A stretch of DNA of 64,000 nt from Chitinophaga flava (GTDB lineage Bacteria; Bacteroidota; Bacteroidia; Chitinophagales; Chitinophagaceae): assembly GCF_003308995.1 (NCBI RefSeq), contig NZ_QFFJ01000002.1, positions 2,728,001 to 2,792,000 on the forward strand. The letters run 5' to 3'. The notes under the pieces were generated by a model. The model had not been told where the DNA came from. It searched no databases and was given only the letters and a program-made list of their open reading frames with translations. Numbering within the stretch: position 1 is the first letter of the stretch; every line of letters starts with the position of its first letter. Position numbers and translations under genes: made by a program. Below, in pieces: positions 35,864 through 44,699 of the stretch.

Positions 35864-37441
35864 ATGATTGAGCACTTTCCTTTTTACATAACCCTGATTT
35901 TAGTGATTATATTGCTGATAATGCTGGCCCACAGAATAAAGGTGGCCTATCCGGTGCTGCTGGTGGGGGCCGGATTGCTGATCAGTTTTATACCTGGCAT
36001 CCCTGCGATGCGTATTAACCCCTCATTAATATTCATCATCTTTTTACCGCCGTTGTTGTACGAAGCTGCCTGGGCTATTTCCTGGAAAGAGCTGTGGCGC
36101 TGGCGGCGTATTATCGGCAGTTTTGCTTTTGTGGTGGTTTTCCTGACAGCCTTGTCGGTGGCATTTGTGGCCAATACCTATATTCCCGGCTTTTCACTGG
36201 CATTGGGTTTTCTGTTGGGAGGTATTGTATCTCCGCCGGATGCTGTTAGTGCCGGCGCTATTCTGAAGTTTGTGAAAGTACCCAAACGTATGTCTTCTAT
36301 ACTGGAAGGGGAGAGTTTGCTGAATGATGCTTCTGCGCTGATTATTTTTCGTTTTGCCATGCTGGCGATAGCAACCGGACAGTTTATCTGGTACGAGGCT
36401 GCACTGAGTTTTGGCTGGATGTTGCTGGGAGGTGTAGGGATCGGTTTGATAGTAGGCTGGATATTTATGAATATTCATAAACGGCTGCCTACCGACGCCA
36501 ATATGGACATTATTCTCACTTTCGTAACACCATATGTGATGTATATGACGGCAGAAGAAGTGCATAGTTCCGGTGTGCTGGCCGTAGTAAGCGGCGGTTT
36601 GCTGTTGTCCCACCGGAGACATCATTTTTTAAAAGCTTCTTCCCGTTTGCGCGGGGTAAATGTTTGGGAGAGTATTGTATTTGTATTAAATGGGATCGTC
36701 TTTTTGCTGATAGGGCTGGACCTGCCGGAAATTACAGCCGGCCTGAAACAGGAGGGTATCAGTTTTTCGGCTGCTGTTGGTTATGGGTTATTAATAACGG
36801 TGGTGCTGATTGTTATGAGGTTTATAGCTGCTTTCGGTGCGGTGATTGTCACTATGATTGCGCGTAATTTTATTACGGTCGCGGATCCCACCTATCCCGG
36901 CTTAAGAGTACCGTTGTTATTGGGCTGGACAGGTATGCGTGGCGTAGTGTCGCTGGCTGCGGCTTTGTCTATACCCGTGCTGTTGGATGGTGAGCCGTTT
37001 CCACAGAGAAACCTTATCCTCTTTATTACCTTTATTGTAATACTCACCACCTTGCTGTTGCAGGGATTAACACTTCCGTCTTTAATTAAAAGCATACCGC
37101 TGCCAGCCTTTGATGACTATCTGTCTGAAGAAGACGCGGAATACGTCATCAGAAAAGGATTGGCCAAATGTGCACTGGAGCATCTTAACACCCGCTACAG
37201 CGAACAGCGGGGTCACCATATCTTCCTGCAACAGCTGGCTGATAAGTGGGAAGAAAAATCCCGGGAAGATACAGACCCTGCTTTGCCAGATGAAAGCAGG
37301 GACATATATCTGGACATTTTAAATCAGCAGCGCCAGTGGCTGCTGGATAAAAACCAGGAAGCAGAGCATGTTGATGAAGACATCATCAGGAAATTTTTAC
37401 ACCAGATAGATATTGAAGAAGAAAAACTTAAATTTATCTAG
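35864..37441 (+). CDS. CPA1-type Na+/H+ antiporter
   Basis: This 525-residue protein has about twelve membrane segments followed by a cytosolic C-terminal domain of roughly 110 residues. Pro-Pro-Asp-Ala-Val-Ser-Ala-Gly in segment 5 and Gly-Glu-Ser-Leu-Leu-Asn-Asp-Ala in segment 6 are the ion-binding signatures of NhaP/NHE-like exchangers. It exchanges Na+ (or K+) for H+ at the inner membrane. Its stop overlaps the end of the convergent GNAT gene by 8 bp. Confidence 0.9.
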   Translation: MIEHFPFYITLILVIILLIMLAHRIKVAYPVLLVGAGLLISFIPGIPAMRINPSLIFIIFLPPLLYEAAWAISWKELWRWRRIIGSFAFVVVFLTALSVAFVANTYIPGFSLALGFLLGGIVSPPDAVSAGAILKFVKVPKRMSSILEGESLLNDASALIIFRFAMLAIATGQFIWYEAALSFGWMLLGGVGIGLIVGWIFMNIHKRLPTDANMDIILTFVTPYVMYMTAEEVHSSGVLAVVSGGLLLSHRRHHFLKASSRLRGVNVWESIVFVLNGIVFLLIGLDLPEITAGLKQEGISFSAAVGYGLLITVVLIVMRFIAAFGAVIVTMIARNFITVADPTYPGLRVPLLLGWTGMRGVVSLAAALSIPVLLDGEPFPQRNLILFITFIVILTTLLLQGLTLPSLIKSIPLPAFDDYLSEEDAEYVIRKGLAKCALEHLNTRYSEQRGHHIFLQQLADKWEEKSREDTDPALPDESRDIYLDILNQQRQWLLDKNQEAEHVDEDIIRKFLHQIDIEEEKLKFI

Positions 37442-38252
37442 CAATATATTTTAACCTGTAGTAAGGCAACTCTCTGGAAACTTCAAAGCCCAGTTTATGG
37501 GCCAGTTTAAAGGAGCCGGTGTTACTCAGTTTGCAGGCCCAGATAGGTTCAAGATCTTTTTCTATGCAGTAGTCTATCAGTGCGGAACATACTTTATGCG
37601 CCAGCCCTTTTCCCCTGAATTGATCAATAGTTTCAATGCCCAGTTCCAGCACGCCTTTTTCAATGAAAGCTGCAAAAGCTACAGAGGCCAGTATGTTATC
37701 GTAATATAAACTATAGCCTACACCGTTAGTCTCAAAGTCAGCTGAGCTGCTCCAGAAGTTAGCCGGAATAACAGCCCCCTGCAAGGTTTCAAAAACAGTC
37801 TGTGTGGTAGGCGTAATTTGTATGCTGGCATCTGCCTGTTCTCCGGCTTTATAATCCAGGTATTTTTCTTTGTTGAATTTAAAATTGACTCTCGCGTCCA
37901 GTTCCACTTCAGGGATAAGTTGATGCTGATCATCTCTGAACAACTTATCCAGCACCGTATTCCATTCATGCGGAAATGTCTGCATCCATTCATCTTTGTC
38001 GCGCGGGCTATCAGCATTGATAATATATTCCCTGAACTGCTGATTAAACATTTTATTGTCGCTTTTTCCCAACAATAAAGACATCCCATAGGGGTGAATG
38101 ATATAAAAGGTCTGAGGTTTTCCGATATTATCTACATATACTTTTCCGTCGATCTTTTGTTCAACAACGGAGCGTGCGAAATAGGTGTTGAATGGAACCG
38201 CTTTTAAAGATTCCATCAATGTGTGATAGTTATTTTTATCAAGTAATACCAT
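37434..38252 (-). CDS. GNAT family N-acetyltransferase
   Basis: This 272-residue protein has a low-similarity N-terminal half and a C-terminal GNAT domain (about residues 160-265). The acetyl-CoA-binding motif A is Gly-Ile-Glu-Thr-Ile-Asp-Gln-Phe-Arg-Gly-Lys-Gly-Leu-Ala, with Gln/Arg-x-x-Gly-x-Gly visible. The acetyl acceptor is unknown. A promoter-like pair lies just upstream (see 38284-38317). The gene end overlaps the antiporter gene. Confidence 0.83.
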   Translation of the reverse strand: MVLLDKNNYHTLMESLKAVPFNTYFARSVVEQKIDGKVYVDNIGKPQTFYIIHPYGMSLLLGKSDNKMFNQQFREYIINADSPRDKDEWMQTFPHEWNTVLDKLFRDDQHQLIPEVELDARVNFKFNKEKYLDYKAGEQADASIQITPTTQTVFETLQGAVIPANFWSSSADFETNGVGYSLYYDNILASVAFAAFIEKGVLELGIETIDQFRGKGLAHKVCSALIDYCIEKDLEPIWACKLSNTGSFKLAHKLGFEVSRELPYYRLKYIAR

Positions 38253-38283
38253 CTGTTTATCTTTTAACAGTCAACATGAAATA

Positions 38284-38317
38284 CAAATATAGCCCATGGC
38301 TTCAGCCCTGGGGCAAT
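38284..38317 (-). promoter_or_regulatory. Promoter of the GNAT gene
   Basis: On the minus strand TATATTTG (38291-38284) is an exact -7 match, 32 nt before the start codon. ATTG (38317-38314) stands 22 nt upstream as the -33 element, slightly longer than the usual 19-21 nt spacing. Confidence 0.5.
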
Positions 38318-38341
38318 TATAAGGAGAAAATGGCGCAGTGA

Positions 38342-38374
38342 AGTAGTCCGGATGATGGATGGATAGTAGTCCGG
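38342..38374. repeat. 10-bp direct repeat, 23-bp period
   Basis: AGTAGTCCGG is at 38342-38351 and 38365-38374. A one-base variant (AGTAGTCCGA) occurs far away near 28302. It may be a small duplication with no function. Confidence 0.35.
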
Positions 38375-38380
38375 TTGATA

Positions 38381-38418
38381 TTATAAAAGGAAATGCCTGC
38401 AGGCATTTCCTTTTATAA
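38381..38418. terminator. 38-nt perfect palindrome, terminator-like
   Basis: The two halves are perfect reverse complements, with the centre at 38399-38400. T-rich ends follow on both strands. It lies after the small secreted-protein gene on the minus strand and about 130 bp upstream of the GNAT gene, so it probably terminates the first gene's transcript. Confidence 0.7.
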
Positions 38419-38435
38419 TGGAGTGAATATGCTGT

Positions 38436-38810
38436 TTATGGATATTGAGGTGCATTTTGGCGGAGTACAACTGTTATTAAACTAACGCTAATGTGCGTAT
38501 TACGGGAATTTGTTACCGTAATGCTTCTGTTTTCCGACACGTGATTGATCTTTTTGTAATTCAGGGTAATGGGTGTGGAGGTGCCAGGGAACATGTATTT
38601 TACGATAACTCCCACATAGTGTCCAACTGCATCAGTAAATGTTTTAATCGAGGTGAAACCCAGATCGTCTGCTATCTCCACCTCTACATCGCTGATAGGA
38701 GTGCCATCAGCTTCAGTGACATAGCCGCTTACTTCAATTGTACACTGCTGTGCAAACAGAAAATGGGAAGTGCCTGCAATCAGGCATAAACATAACAGGA
38801 CAGTTTTCAT
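38436..38810 (-). CDS. Small secreted carboxypeptidase-regulatory-like domain protein
   Basis: This 124-residue protein (start at 38810, two codons after an earlier ATG at 38816) has a signal peptide of about 20 residues. A single beta-sandwich follows, with Val-Thr-Glu-Ala-Asp-Gly-Thr-Pro-Ile-Ser-Asp-Val and Asp-Ala-Val-Gly-His-Tyr, the pattern of the carboxypeptidase-regulatory-like fold found at the N-terminus of SusC proteins. Alone it may be a surface or periplasmic binding module. Function unknown. Confidence 0.65.
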   Translation of the reverse strand: MKTVLLCLCLIAGTSHFLFAQQCTIEVSGYVTEADGTPISDVEVEIADDLGFTSIKTFTDAVGHYVGVIVKYMFPGTSTPITLNYKKINHVSENRSITVTNSRNTHISVSLITVVLRQNAPQYP

Positions 38811-38901
38811 GAACATAGGAACAGAGAATTTACGTGCTGAAAAAGGATATTGTCATGATTAAAATAATAACCATTGCTGCGATCTCACAACAGTTGTGTG
38901 G

Positions 38902-40674
38902 TTATTGTATAAACTGCATCTCACACAGGTTTTTATACAGCCCGTAGTGATTATTGATCAGTTCTTCATGTGTACCTTCTTCTACAATTGTTCCTTTATC
39001 TATAACGATGATTTTATCTGCCTGACGGATGGTAGACAGCCGATGGGCGATGACGATGGAGGTGCGGCCTACCATGAGTTTATTGAGGGCGTCCTGCACG
39101 AGTCTTTCTGATTCGGCATCGAGCGCGGAAGTAGCTTCGTCGAGGATCAGGATGCGGGGAGCTTTTAAAACGGCTCTGGCGATGGCTACGCGCTGGCGTT
39201 GTCCGCCGGAGAGTTGAACGCCGCGTTCGCCTACGATCGTCTGGAGGCCTTGTGGCAGTCGTTGAATAAATTCCCAGGCGTTGGCTTTTTTGGCGGCCGT
39301 GATGATTTCTTCTTCGGTGGCATTGGGTTTTCCATAAGCGATATTTTCACCGATGGTGCCGCCGAAGAGGAATACGTCTTGTGGTACGGTAGCGATCTGG
39401 GAGCGGAGTGCCGATAATGGGTACTGATGACTTTCTTCGTTGTCGAAGAGGATTTGGCCGCTGACAGGATCGTATATGCGTAACAGTAAGGATACGATAG
39501 TACTTTTGCCGGCGCCGCTGGGTCCTATCAGGGCTATTTTCTGATCGGCCCATGCATCAAAGGATATGTCGGAGAGTACGGGCACCTCTTCCCGGCCGGG
39601 GTAGCGGAAGAATACGTTTTTGAACCGGATATTACCCTGCAGGATATGTTCAGGGGCGATGCTGGTAACGGGTGACAGTGACTCTGCGGGTTCATCGAGA
39701 ATGGCGAGCAGATTTTCTGTGGCGCCGAAACTTTTCTGCAGGGCTGTATATACGTCTGCCAGGCCGCCGATGGAACTGCCGATAAAAAGAGAGTACAATA
39801 CAAATGAAAACAGATGACCGCTATCGAGGCCAATAACAGCTCCCCTCCAGATGACTGCTACCAGGGCGCCGAAGATACCCAGAATCACAAAAGAGGAGAG
39901 GGCTGCCCGGTATTTTCCATTCTGAATACCGATAGAAGCCGCAGCATCGGTTTTTTCACGGTAACGGTTCATTTCCATGAACTCGTTGGCAAAAGCTTTT
40001 ACGCTGAAGATGCCTTGCAGTGTTTCTTCTACAATGGTGCCTGAAGCAGCTACCTGGTCCTGTACTTTTTTAGAGAAGTGCCGGATGAAGCGTCCGAATA
40101 TGACTGCGATGATTACCATCACGGGTAGGATGGCCAGCATAAAAACGGTGAGCTGTGCAGAGGTCAGCATCAGAAAAGCGATGCCGCCGATAACGATGAT
40201 CAGCTGCCGTATAAATTCTGCGAGGGTAGTAGTGAAGGTTTCCTGCAGCAGTGTGATATCTGCGGATATTCTGCTGTTGAGTTCTCCCACCCGCCGGTGG
40301 AGGAAAAAGTTCATCGGCAGTTGTATCAGATGATTGTATATAGTCTGTCGTAAGGAGGCCAGTGATTTCTCTGATACTTTTACAAAAAGTATTGTTCTGA
40401 AAAATGCGCTGGCTGATTGAATGATTAGGATTCCTATTAAATATATACCAATCAGGTGAATGGGCTCTGATCCGGGCTGCTGTTTGCCTGCATTGACGAG
40501 TCGTCCCAGCAGGTCGGGGAATAATAGTCCGGCCAGACTGGATATCAGCAGTAGCAGCATGCCTGCAGCGAAGGAGGTGCGGTAGGGCTTCATGTATTTA
40601 AACAAACGAAGTGCCTGCTTAGGATTGGCTGCAGTATTTTTATTGACCGCAGCAGTTGTTGAGGGAGTGGTCAT
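38902..40674 (-). CDS. ABC exporter, fused permease and ATPase
   Basis: This 590-residue half-transporter has six membrane segments (type IV exporter fold, about residues 35-320) and an ATPase domain. The ATPase has Walker A Gly-Pro-Ser-Gly-Ala-Gly-Lys-Ser-Thr, signature Leu-Ser-Gly-Gly-Gln-Arg-Gln and Walker B Ile-Leu-Ile-Leu-Asp-Glu-Ala. It dimerises in the inner membrane. Relatives include MsbA-like lipid flippases and peptide exporters. It sits divergent from the NRPS-cluster leader, 745 bp away, so export of the peptide product is a possibility but only by position. Confidence 0.9.
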   Translation of the reverse strand: MTTPSTTAAVNKNTAANPKQALRLFKYMKPYRTSFAAGMLLLLISSLAGLLFPDLLGRLVNAGKQQPGSEPIHLIGIYLIGILIIQSASAFFRTILFVKVSEKSLASLRQTIYNHLIQLPMNFFLHRRVGELNSRISADITLLQETFTTTLAEFIRQLIIVIGGIAFLMLTSAQLTVFMLAILPVMVIIAVIFGRFIRHFSKKVQDQVAASGTIVEETLQGIFSVKAFANEFMEMNRYREKTDAAASIGIQNGKYRAALSSFVILGIFGALVAVIWRGAVIGLDSGHLFSFVLYSLFIGSSIGGLADVYTALQKSFGATENLLAILDEPAESLSPVTSIAPEHILQGNIRFKNVFFRYPGREEVPVLSDISFDAWADQKIALIGPSGAGKSTIVSLLLRIYDPVSGQILFDNEESHQYPLSALRSQIATVPQDVFLFGGTIGENIAYGKPNATEEEIITAAKKANAWEFIQRLPQGLQTIVGERGVQLSGGQRQRVAIARAVLKAPRILILDEATSALDAESERLVQDALNKLMVGRTSIVIAHRLSTIRQADKIIVIDKGTIVEEGTHEELINNHYGLYKNLCEMQFIQ

Positions 40675-41419
40675 TGATAAATATTGGAATGATACAAAAA
40701 GGGTTTAACACGGTTGTTGGCAATACGGTTTCTGCATGGCTTATGAAACAGAATGTATGGATGCATAAGATTTAGCAACGGGCGGAAAGTTAAAGATAAA
40801 TCGCTTTACCGCAATGAAAAAAATCGTTTTTATCGTCAAAGCTTTGTAAGTGCGTGGTTTGTATTAAATGATTGTTAACGGCAGCCAGCGATTACGATGC
40901 AGTGTGGTATGTAGTCCTTCCTGTTTACTGTTGCTGATTTTATATTTCAGCTGATTTTACATAGCAGTCGGCATGCCTGTATTTTCGTTCTGGCTTCACC
41001 GTGACCTGATAATTTTTTTTGCTGAATAAAATATGTTTGCTAAATTCGAATCACTAATAAGGACGATAGAAGTGTTAATTATTGTATGTAACGATAAAAA
41101 AAGTAGTTAACGGACCCTCAAGTAATCAAATTCCTTAAATGTTTTCAATGACTAACGCAAAGGGTTGAGCACAGCCAATACTATCCGGAAAATTCTCTGA
41201 ACAACCTATTTGGATCTATGTGTTAACTTTAAATAAGTCATTAAACAATAAGCTACTTTATTTTTTTCAAGTGATGTGAAGAATATGGATTCACAATAGC
41301 GACAGCTTTGTTCGCTCCTGAAAAATGGATGATCATTTTTTAGGAGTGATGAGTACATAGACTTAACGGATCGCCTATGTCTTTTTTATACAATGAGTAT
41401 CCTTTAGAAAATACCCTAA
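40675..41419 (+). other. 745-bp gene-free leader region before the antiterminator gene
   Basis: I see no gene on either strand. A -7-like box TATGTTTG lies at 41032-41039 without a good -33. Three hairpins stand near the right end (see 41298-41387). If transcription starts near 41045, the antiterminator mRNA has a leader of about 375 nt. Confidence 0.55.
41298..41387 (+). promoter_or_regulatory. Structured leader with three hairpins upstream of the NusG-like gene
   Basis: Hairpin 1 pairs 41298-41302 with 41312-41316, plus two pairs beyond a bulge. Hairpin 2 pairs 41312-41327 with 41334-41349 (16 bp, two G-U pairs, 6-nt loop). Hairpins 1 and 2 share 41312-41316 and cannot form together. Hairpin 3 pairs 41355-41360 with 41375-41380 and is followed by six T residues at 41382-41387, like a weak terminator. 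The set stands 33 nt before the ATG at 41420 and looks like an attenuator. Confidence 0.5.
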
Positions 41420-41938
41420 ATGAGCGTTCAGATAACTGGCTGGTATGTGGTATATACCAAGCCCCGACACGAAAAAAAAGTTGCCGGTTTTTTGTCAGCT
41501 TTAGACATTGTTAACTTTTTGCCGACAACCAGAATGCTTCGCGTGTGGAAGGATCGAAAAAAGTACATTGATTCGCCTTTGTTTCCGTCCTATCTTTTTA
41601 TATATCTGGAGGATCTGGAAACTTACTATAAAGTACTCAGCCTGGAGGCCGTACTTTATTATGTCAGAACAGGAAAGGAGGTGGTCAAAGTAAAAGAAGA
41701 TGTTATCCATAGTATCCGGTTGGTAACACAACAGGTAAGTGATATGGATATTGAGGTCTCGGACGATTACTTTCAACCCGGAAAACAACTGATGATCAAG
41801 GACGGGATTTTATGTGGTTTGATCTGTGAGGTGGTGGAAATAAAGGGACAACAGAAAATCCTGGTACGAGTCAATATGTTGCAGAAGAATATTCTGGTGG
41901 CGGTATCTAGTGAATATCTCGATTCAATTTCAGCATAG
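41420..41938 (+). CDS. NusG/UpxY-like transcription antiterminator
   Basis: This 172-residue protein has an N-terminal NGN domain (about residues 5-110), starting Trp-Tyr-Val-Val-Tyr-Thr-Lys-Pro-Arg-His-Glu-Lys, with Pro-Leu-Phe-Pro-Ser-Tyr-Leu-Phe. The C-terminal KOW region has Ile-Lys-Asp-Gly-Ile-Leu-Cys-Gly-Leu. It is a specialised NusG paralogue like Bacteroides UpxY and, by role, LoaP in Bacillus. These load onto RNA polymerase at a particular leader and let it read through terminators in one long operon. Its gene is the first of the NRPS region, followed by a structured 260-nt gap, so the NRPS operon is the evident target. Confidence 0.88.
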   Translation: MSVQITGWYVVYTKPRHEKKVAGFLSALDIVNFLPTTRMLRVWKDRKKYIDSPLFPSYLFIYLEDLETYYKVLSLEAVLYYVRTGKEVVKVKEDVIHSIRLVTQQVSDMDIEVSDDYFQPGKQLMIKDGILCGLICEVVEIKGQQKILVRVNMLQKNILVAVSSEYLDSISA

Positions 41939-42082
41939 TTTAAGCTATCTTGCCATTGTAATGCTTAACCTTTGAATTGTTCGGTCATACATTGGAAAAC
42001 CCTGGCGCATCCTAAACACAGCATGGAGCCTCCCTTCTGCCCGTGGTATTTATCAGCCTGTACTTTCCTGAAACAAAGAATT

Positions 42083-42164
42083 GCTTGCGGAAATTATTCC
42101 GTGAATGGCGGAAGATTTAGGCAAGCGGACTTTTATTGATTTGGTACCGGAGAACGCGTTCCGG
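42083..42164 (+). promoter_or_regulatory. Structured RNA elements between the antiterminator gene and the NRPS operon
   Basis: An outer 6-bp stem (42083-42088 with 42121-42126) encloses a small hairpin (42089-42092 with 42097-42100). A second hairpin follows (42147-42151 with 42160-42164) and its loop contains a self-complementary run. The region lies in the 260-nt gap ahead of the thioesterase ATG and could be the site where the NusG-like protein loads. No T-run follows. Confidence 0.45.
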
Positions 42165-42198
42165 AACAGGAATATTTTGTCTATAACTAAACGCTGTC

Positions 42199-42942
42199 AT
42201 GCGTGGAAAATTTGATCCTATGGAGAAAATTAATCTTTTCTGTCTGCCATTTGCCGGTGGAAGCAAGTATTCTTACCGGTTGTATGAAGAGCATCTGCCT
42301 TCATTTTTAAATATTATTCCGCTTGAGTACCCAGGCAGAGGTACACGTATGGGGGAACCATTAAAAGAAGATGTTAACCAGCTCGTGAATGACCTTTACC
42401 TGCAGATAGCCGATAAACTTGACCGGTCTGCATATGCCATCTACGGCCATAGCATGGGTGGGCTGATGTCCTACCTGCTCACCCGGAAGATCCTGGAAAA
42501 AAGAAGAACACCTCCGTTACATCTCTTTATCACCGGCACTTCCGGCCCGGGCGCGCTGTCGCGCACAGAGAAAAAAAGACATCTGCTCGATAAAAGATCA
42601 TTCATCGAAGAAATCAGAAACCTGAATGGAAGCCCTGATGAAATTCTTCAGAATGATGAATTACTGGATTTTATAGAACCGATTCTGAGAGCGGATTTTA
42701 AAGTCTCTGAAAACTATGCCCATAGTTCCATTTCCCCTTTAAATATACCCATCACCGTTATTACCGGCACCAGGGAAGAGATGAAACCTGAAGATATCCA
42801 GCTCTGGCAGCAGGAAACCCTTGTTCCAGTGGACTTCAGACGGATGCCTGGTCATCACTTTTTCATCTTTAAATATCCGTACGAAATAGTCGGAATCATC
42901 GCCAAGAAATTACTTGTTCATCACAAATCATATCAATTATGA
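42199..42942 (+). CDS. Type II thioesterase of the NRPS cluster
   Basis: This 247-residue alpha/beta hydrolase of the GrsT/SrfAD type has Leu-Pro-Phe-Ala-Gly-Gly near the start, the nucleophile Ser85 in Gly-His-Ser-Met-Gly-Gly, and a C-terminal Pro-Gly-His-His-Phe-Phe histidine. The usual acid position (Gly-x-x-Asp) reads Gly-Thr-Arg-Glu-Glu, so a glutamate may replace the aspartate. These enzymes free blocked carrier domains by hydrolysing wrong acyl groups. ATG 42199 is used; a second ATG at 42220 is also possible. Its stop overlaps the next gene's start by 4 bp (ATGA), so the two are translationally coupled. Confidence 0.9.
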   Translation: MRGKFDPMEKINLFCLPFAGGSKYSYRLYEEHLPSFLNIIPLEYPGRGTRMGEPLKEDVNQLVNDLYLQIADKLDRSAYAIYGHSMGGLMSYLLTRKILEKRRTPPLHLFITGTSGPGALSRTEKKRHLLDKRSFIEEIRNLNGSPDEILQNDELLDFIEPILRADFKVSENYAHSSISPLNIPITVITGTREEMKPEDIQLWQQETLVPVDFRRMPGHHFFIFKYPYEIVGIIAKKLLVHHKSYQL

Positions 42943-44564
42943 GCGAAACAAAAGTATACCTCAAGCCTAACGTAGTACTGGAGCCGCTGTATGACCGGTG
43001 GTATGCCTGGAGCCATCTGATATCGCCTGCCACTGCAGCGATGAATACCATTGCACGCCACCTGACTATCATGGATTCTTATCTGGATGATCCTGCTATT
43101 CATGCTGAAGCAGTGTTAAACCCGAAGATGAAAGGAGGCCCCTTCATGGACTTCAATGGCGGTAGGGTAGACGAGGTAAAAGCCCTGAAAGAAGATATTT
43201 TGAAACGTCAGAAAAGAGTCATCGAATTTGCCAATGCAGCGAAAGAACTGGACAAGATCCTGCTGGCAGAGTGTAAAGGTTTCGGACTGGAAAACGCTTA
43301 TGGTCTTGTGCCGGACATCCTGAAAGGCTACGTGGAACTGTATTACGATCGCAATAACAACGCAGATTTCCGTTTCTTTGAATCGCTGCTGTACAGAAGC
43401 GAATTCTATAATAAAAGTGCCCAGAGCATCGCCTTGTGGATCACCGATAACGACCACCGTCCGTTCTGTTTGAGCACACCACGACTCAACGAACCAGATG
43501 TGTTGCATCTCGACATCCCCTTCGATCATCCTGGCATCGATGAAATAAGCCGCATGAAGAGAACAGGAAGACCACTGTCTGAAATCAAACAGATACTGGG
43601 CATCACACCTGAGCAGGAACCACTGTTTGAAACACTCTTCACAGAAACACCACCACCGGCGTATAAAAAATATACCGGCGACAAAATCCGCATGCGTTAT
43701 TTCGGACATGCCTGCATCCTCGTGGAAACAAAAGATGTGAGCATCCTGGTAGACCCGTTGATCAGCTACTATGGCTATGAAACAGATATCGAACATTTCT
43801 CTGATGCCGACCTGCCGGATGTGATCGACTATGTACTGATCACCCACAACCACCAGGATCACATCCTGTTTGAAACATTACTGCCGCTGCGTCATAAAAT
43901 CAAAAACCTGATCGTTCCGCGCACCAACAGTGGTAAACTGGAAGACCCGGACCTGAAACTGATGTTTGATAATATCGGATTTACCAATGTGGTAGCCGTG
44001 GATGAAATGCAAACCATCAAGTTTATAGATACTACTATCACCGGTCTGCCCTTTACCGGCGAACACAGTGATCTCAATATCCTCACCAAATCCTGTTACC
44101 TGGTAGAGATCAGCGGCTTTAAGCTGTTGTTCCTGGCCGATTCCAGGATTGTGGAATCTGCGCTGTACAAACATATCCATAGCGCAATTGGCGATGTGGA
44201 TGTAATGTTCCTGGGTATGGAATGTGACGGTGCACCGCTCACCTGGCTGTATGGACCGCTGCTGACCAAAAAGATCTCCCGCGACCAGGACGGCAGCCGT
44301 AGGCTGGCCGGTTCTGACTGTGCCAAAGGCATGGCGCTGGTGGATATCTTCAACCCTAAAGAAGCCTACGTATATGCTATGGGTATGGAGCCCTGGCTCG
44401 AATTTATCAGCAGTATCAAGTATACCGATGAATCAAATCCTATCATACAGTCCAACAAACTGGTGAAAGAATGTGAGGCTAAAGGTATCATCGCCGAACG
44501 TCTGTATGGAGAAAAAGAACTGTTGTATGAAAGGAAGGAAGTGCTGATTGCTGAGTTGGAATAG
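42939..44564 (+). CDS. CmlA-like metallo-beta-lactamase-fold diiron beta-hydroxylase
   Basis: This 541-residue protein has an N-terminal domain of about 240 residues and a C-terminal metallo-beta-lactamase fold, the build of CmlA, the diiron enzyme that beta-hydroxylates an amino acid held on an NRPS in chloramphenicol synthesis. The metal motif is His303-Asn-His305-Gln-Asp307-His308. Glu375 in Thr-Gly-Glu-His and Asp401 in Leu-Ala-Asp-Ser stand where CmlA has Glu and Asp, with the same spacing as I recall. A last His ligand recalled for CmlA is not evident in the C-terminal 140 residues. I did not find a signal peptide. It is coupled to the thioesterase by overlap. A plain hydrolase is the alternative. 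Confidence 0.75.
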   Translation: MSETKVYLKPNVVLEPLYDRWYAWSHLISPATAAMNTIARHLTIMDSYLDDPAIHAEAVLNPKMKGGPFMDFNGGRVDEVKALKEDILKRQKRVIEFANAAKELDKILLAECKGFGLENAYGLVPDILKGYVELYYDRNNNADFRFFESLLYRSEFYNKSAQSIALWITDNDHRPFCLSTPRLNEPDVLHLDIPFDHPGIDEISRMKRTGRPLSEIKQILGITPEQEPLFETLFTETPPPAYKKYTGDKIRMRYFGHACILVETKDVSILVDPLISYYGYETDIEHFSDADLPDVIDYVLITHNHQDHILFETLLPLRHKIKNLIVPRTNSGKLEDPDLKLMFDNIGFTNVVAVDEMQTIKFIDTTITGLPFTGEHSDLNILTKSCYLVEISGFKLLFLADSRIVESALYKHIHSAIGDVDVMFLGMECDGAPLTWLYGPLLTKKISRDQDGSRRLAGSDCAKGMALVDIFNPKEAYVYAMGMEPWLEFISSIKYTDESNPIIQSNKLVKECEAKGIIAERLYGEKELLYERKEVLIAELE

Positions 44565-44639
44565 TGCCGGCCTTTTTCTGATTGTTTGTTTACACTTGTT
44601 ATTATTTCGCTGAAATAAATTCAGATAACCATTTCTTTT

Positions 44640-44670
44640 ATACCTGCATCCACCCACCGGATGCAGGTAT
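44640..44670 (+). terminator. Strong hairpin inside the NRPS operon
   Basis: A perfect 12-bp stem (44640-44651 with 44659-44670) has a 7-nt loop. Five C residues, AG and then five T residues follow, so the T-run is 7 nt away from the stem. It lies between the beta-hydroxylase and sbnA genes. It may be a weak terminator that the antiterminator overrides, or a stabilising or processing element. Confidence 0.6.
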
Positions 44671-44699
44671 CCCCCAGTTTTTACTTCAAAATATAACTT

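Noticed and set aside
38902..40674. Including the ABC exporter in the NRPS cluster as its dedicated exporter
   Set aside because: It is divergent, 745 bp away, and of a general MsbA-like type. Position alone is not enough to assign it.
43116..43862. Long minus-strand open frame (248 codons) opposite the CmlA-like gene
   Set aside because: It lies wholly inside a well-supported gene, its translation has no family pattern, and similar shadows occur opposite other GC-rich genes here.
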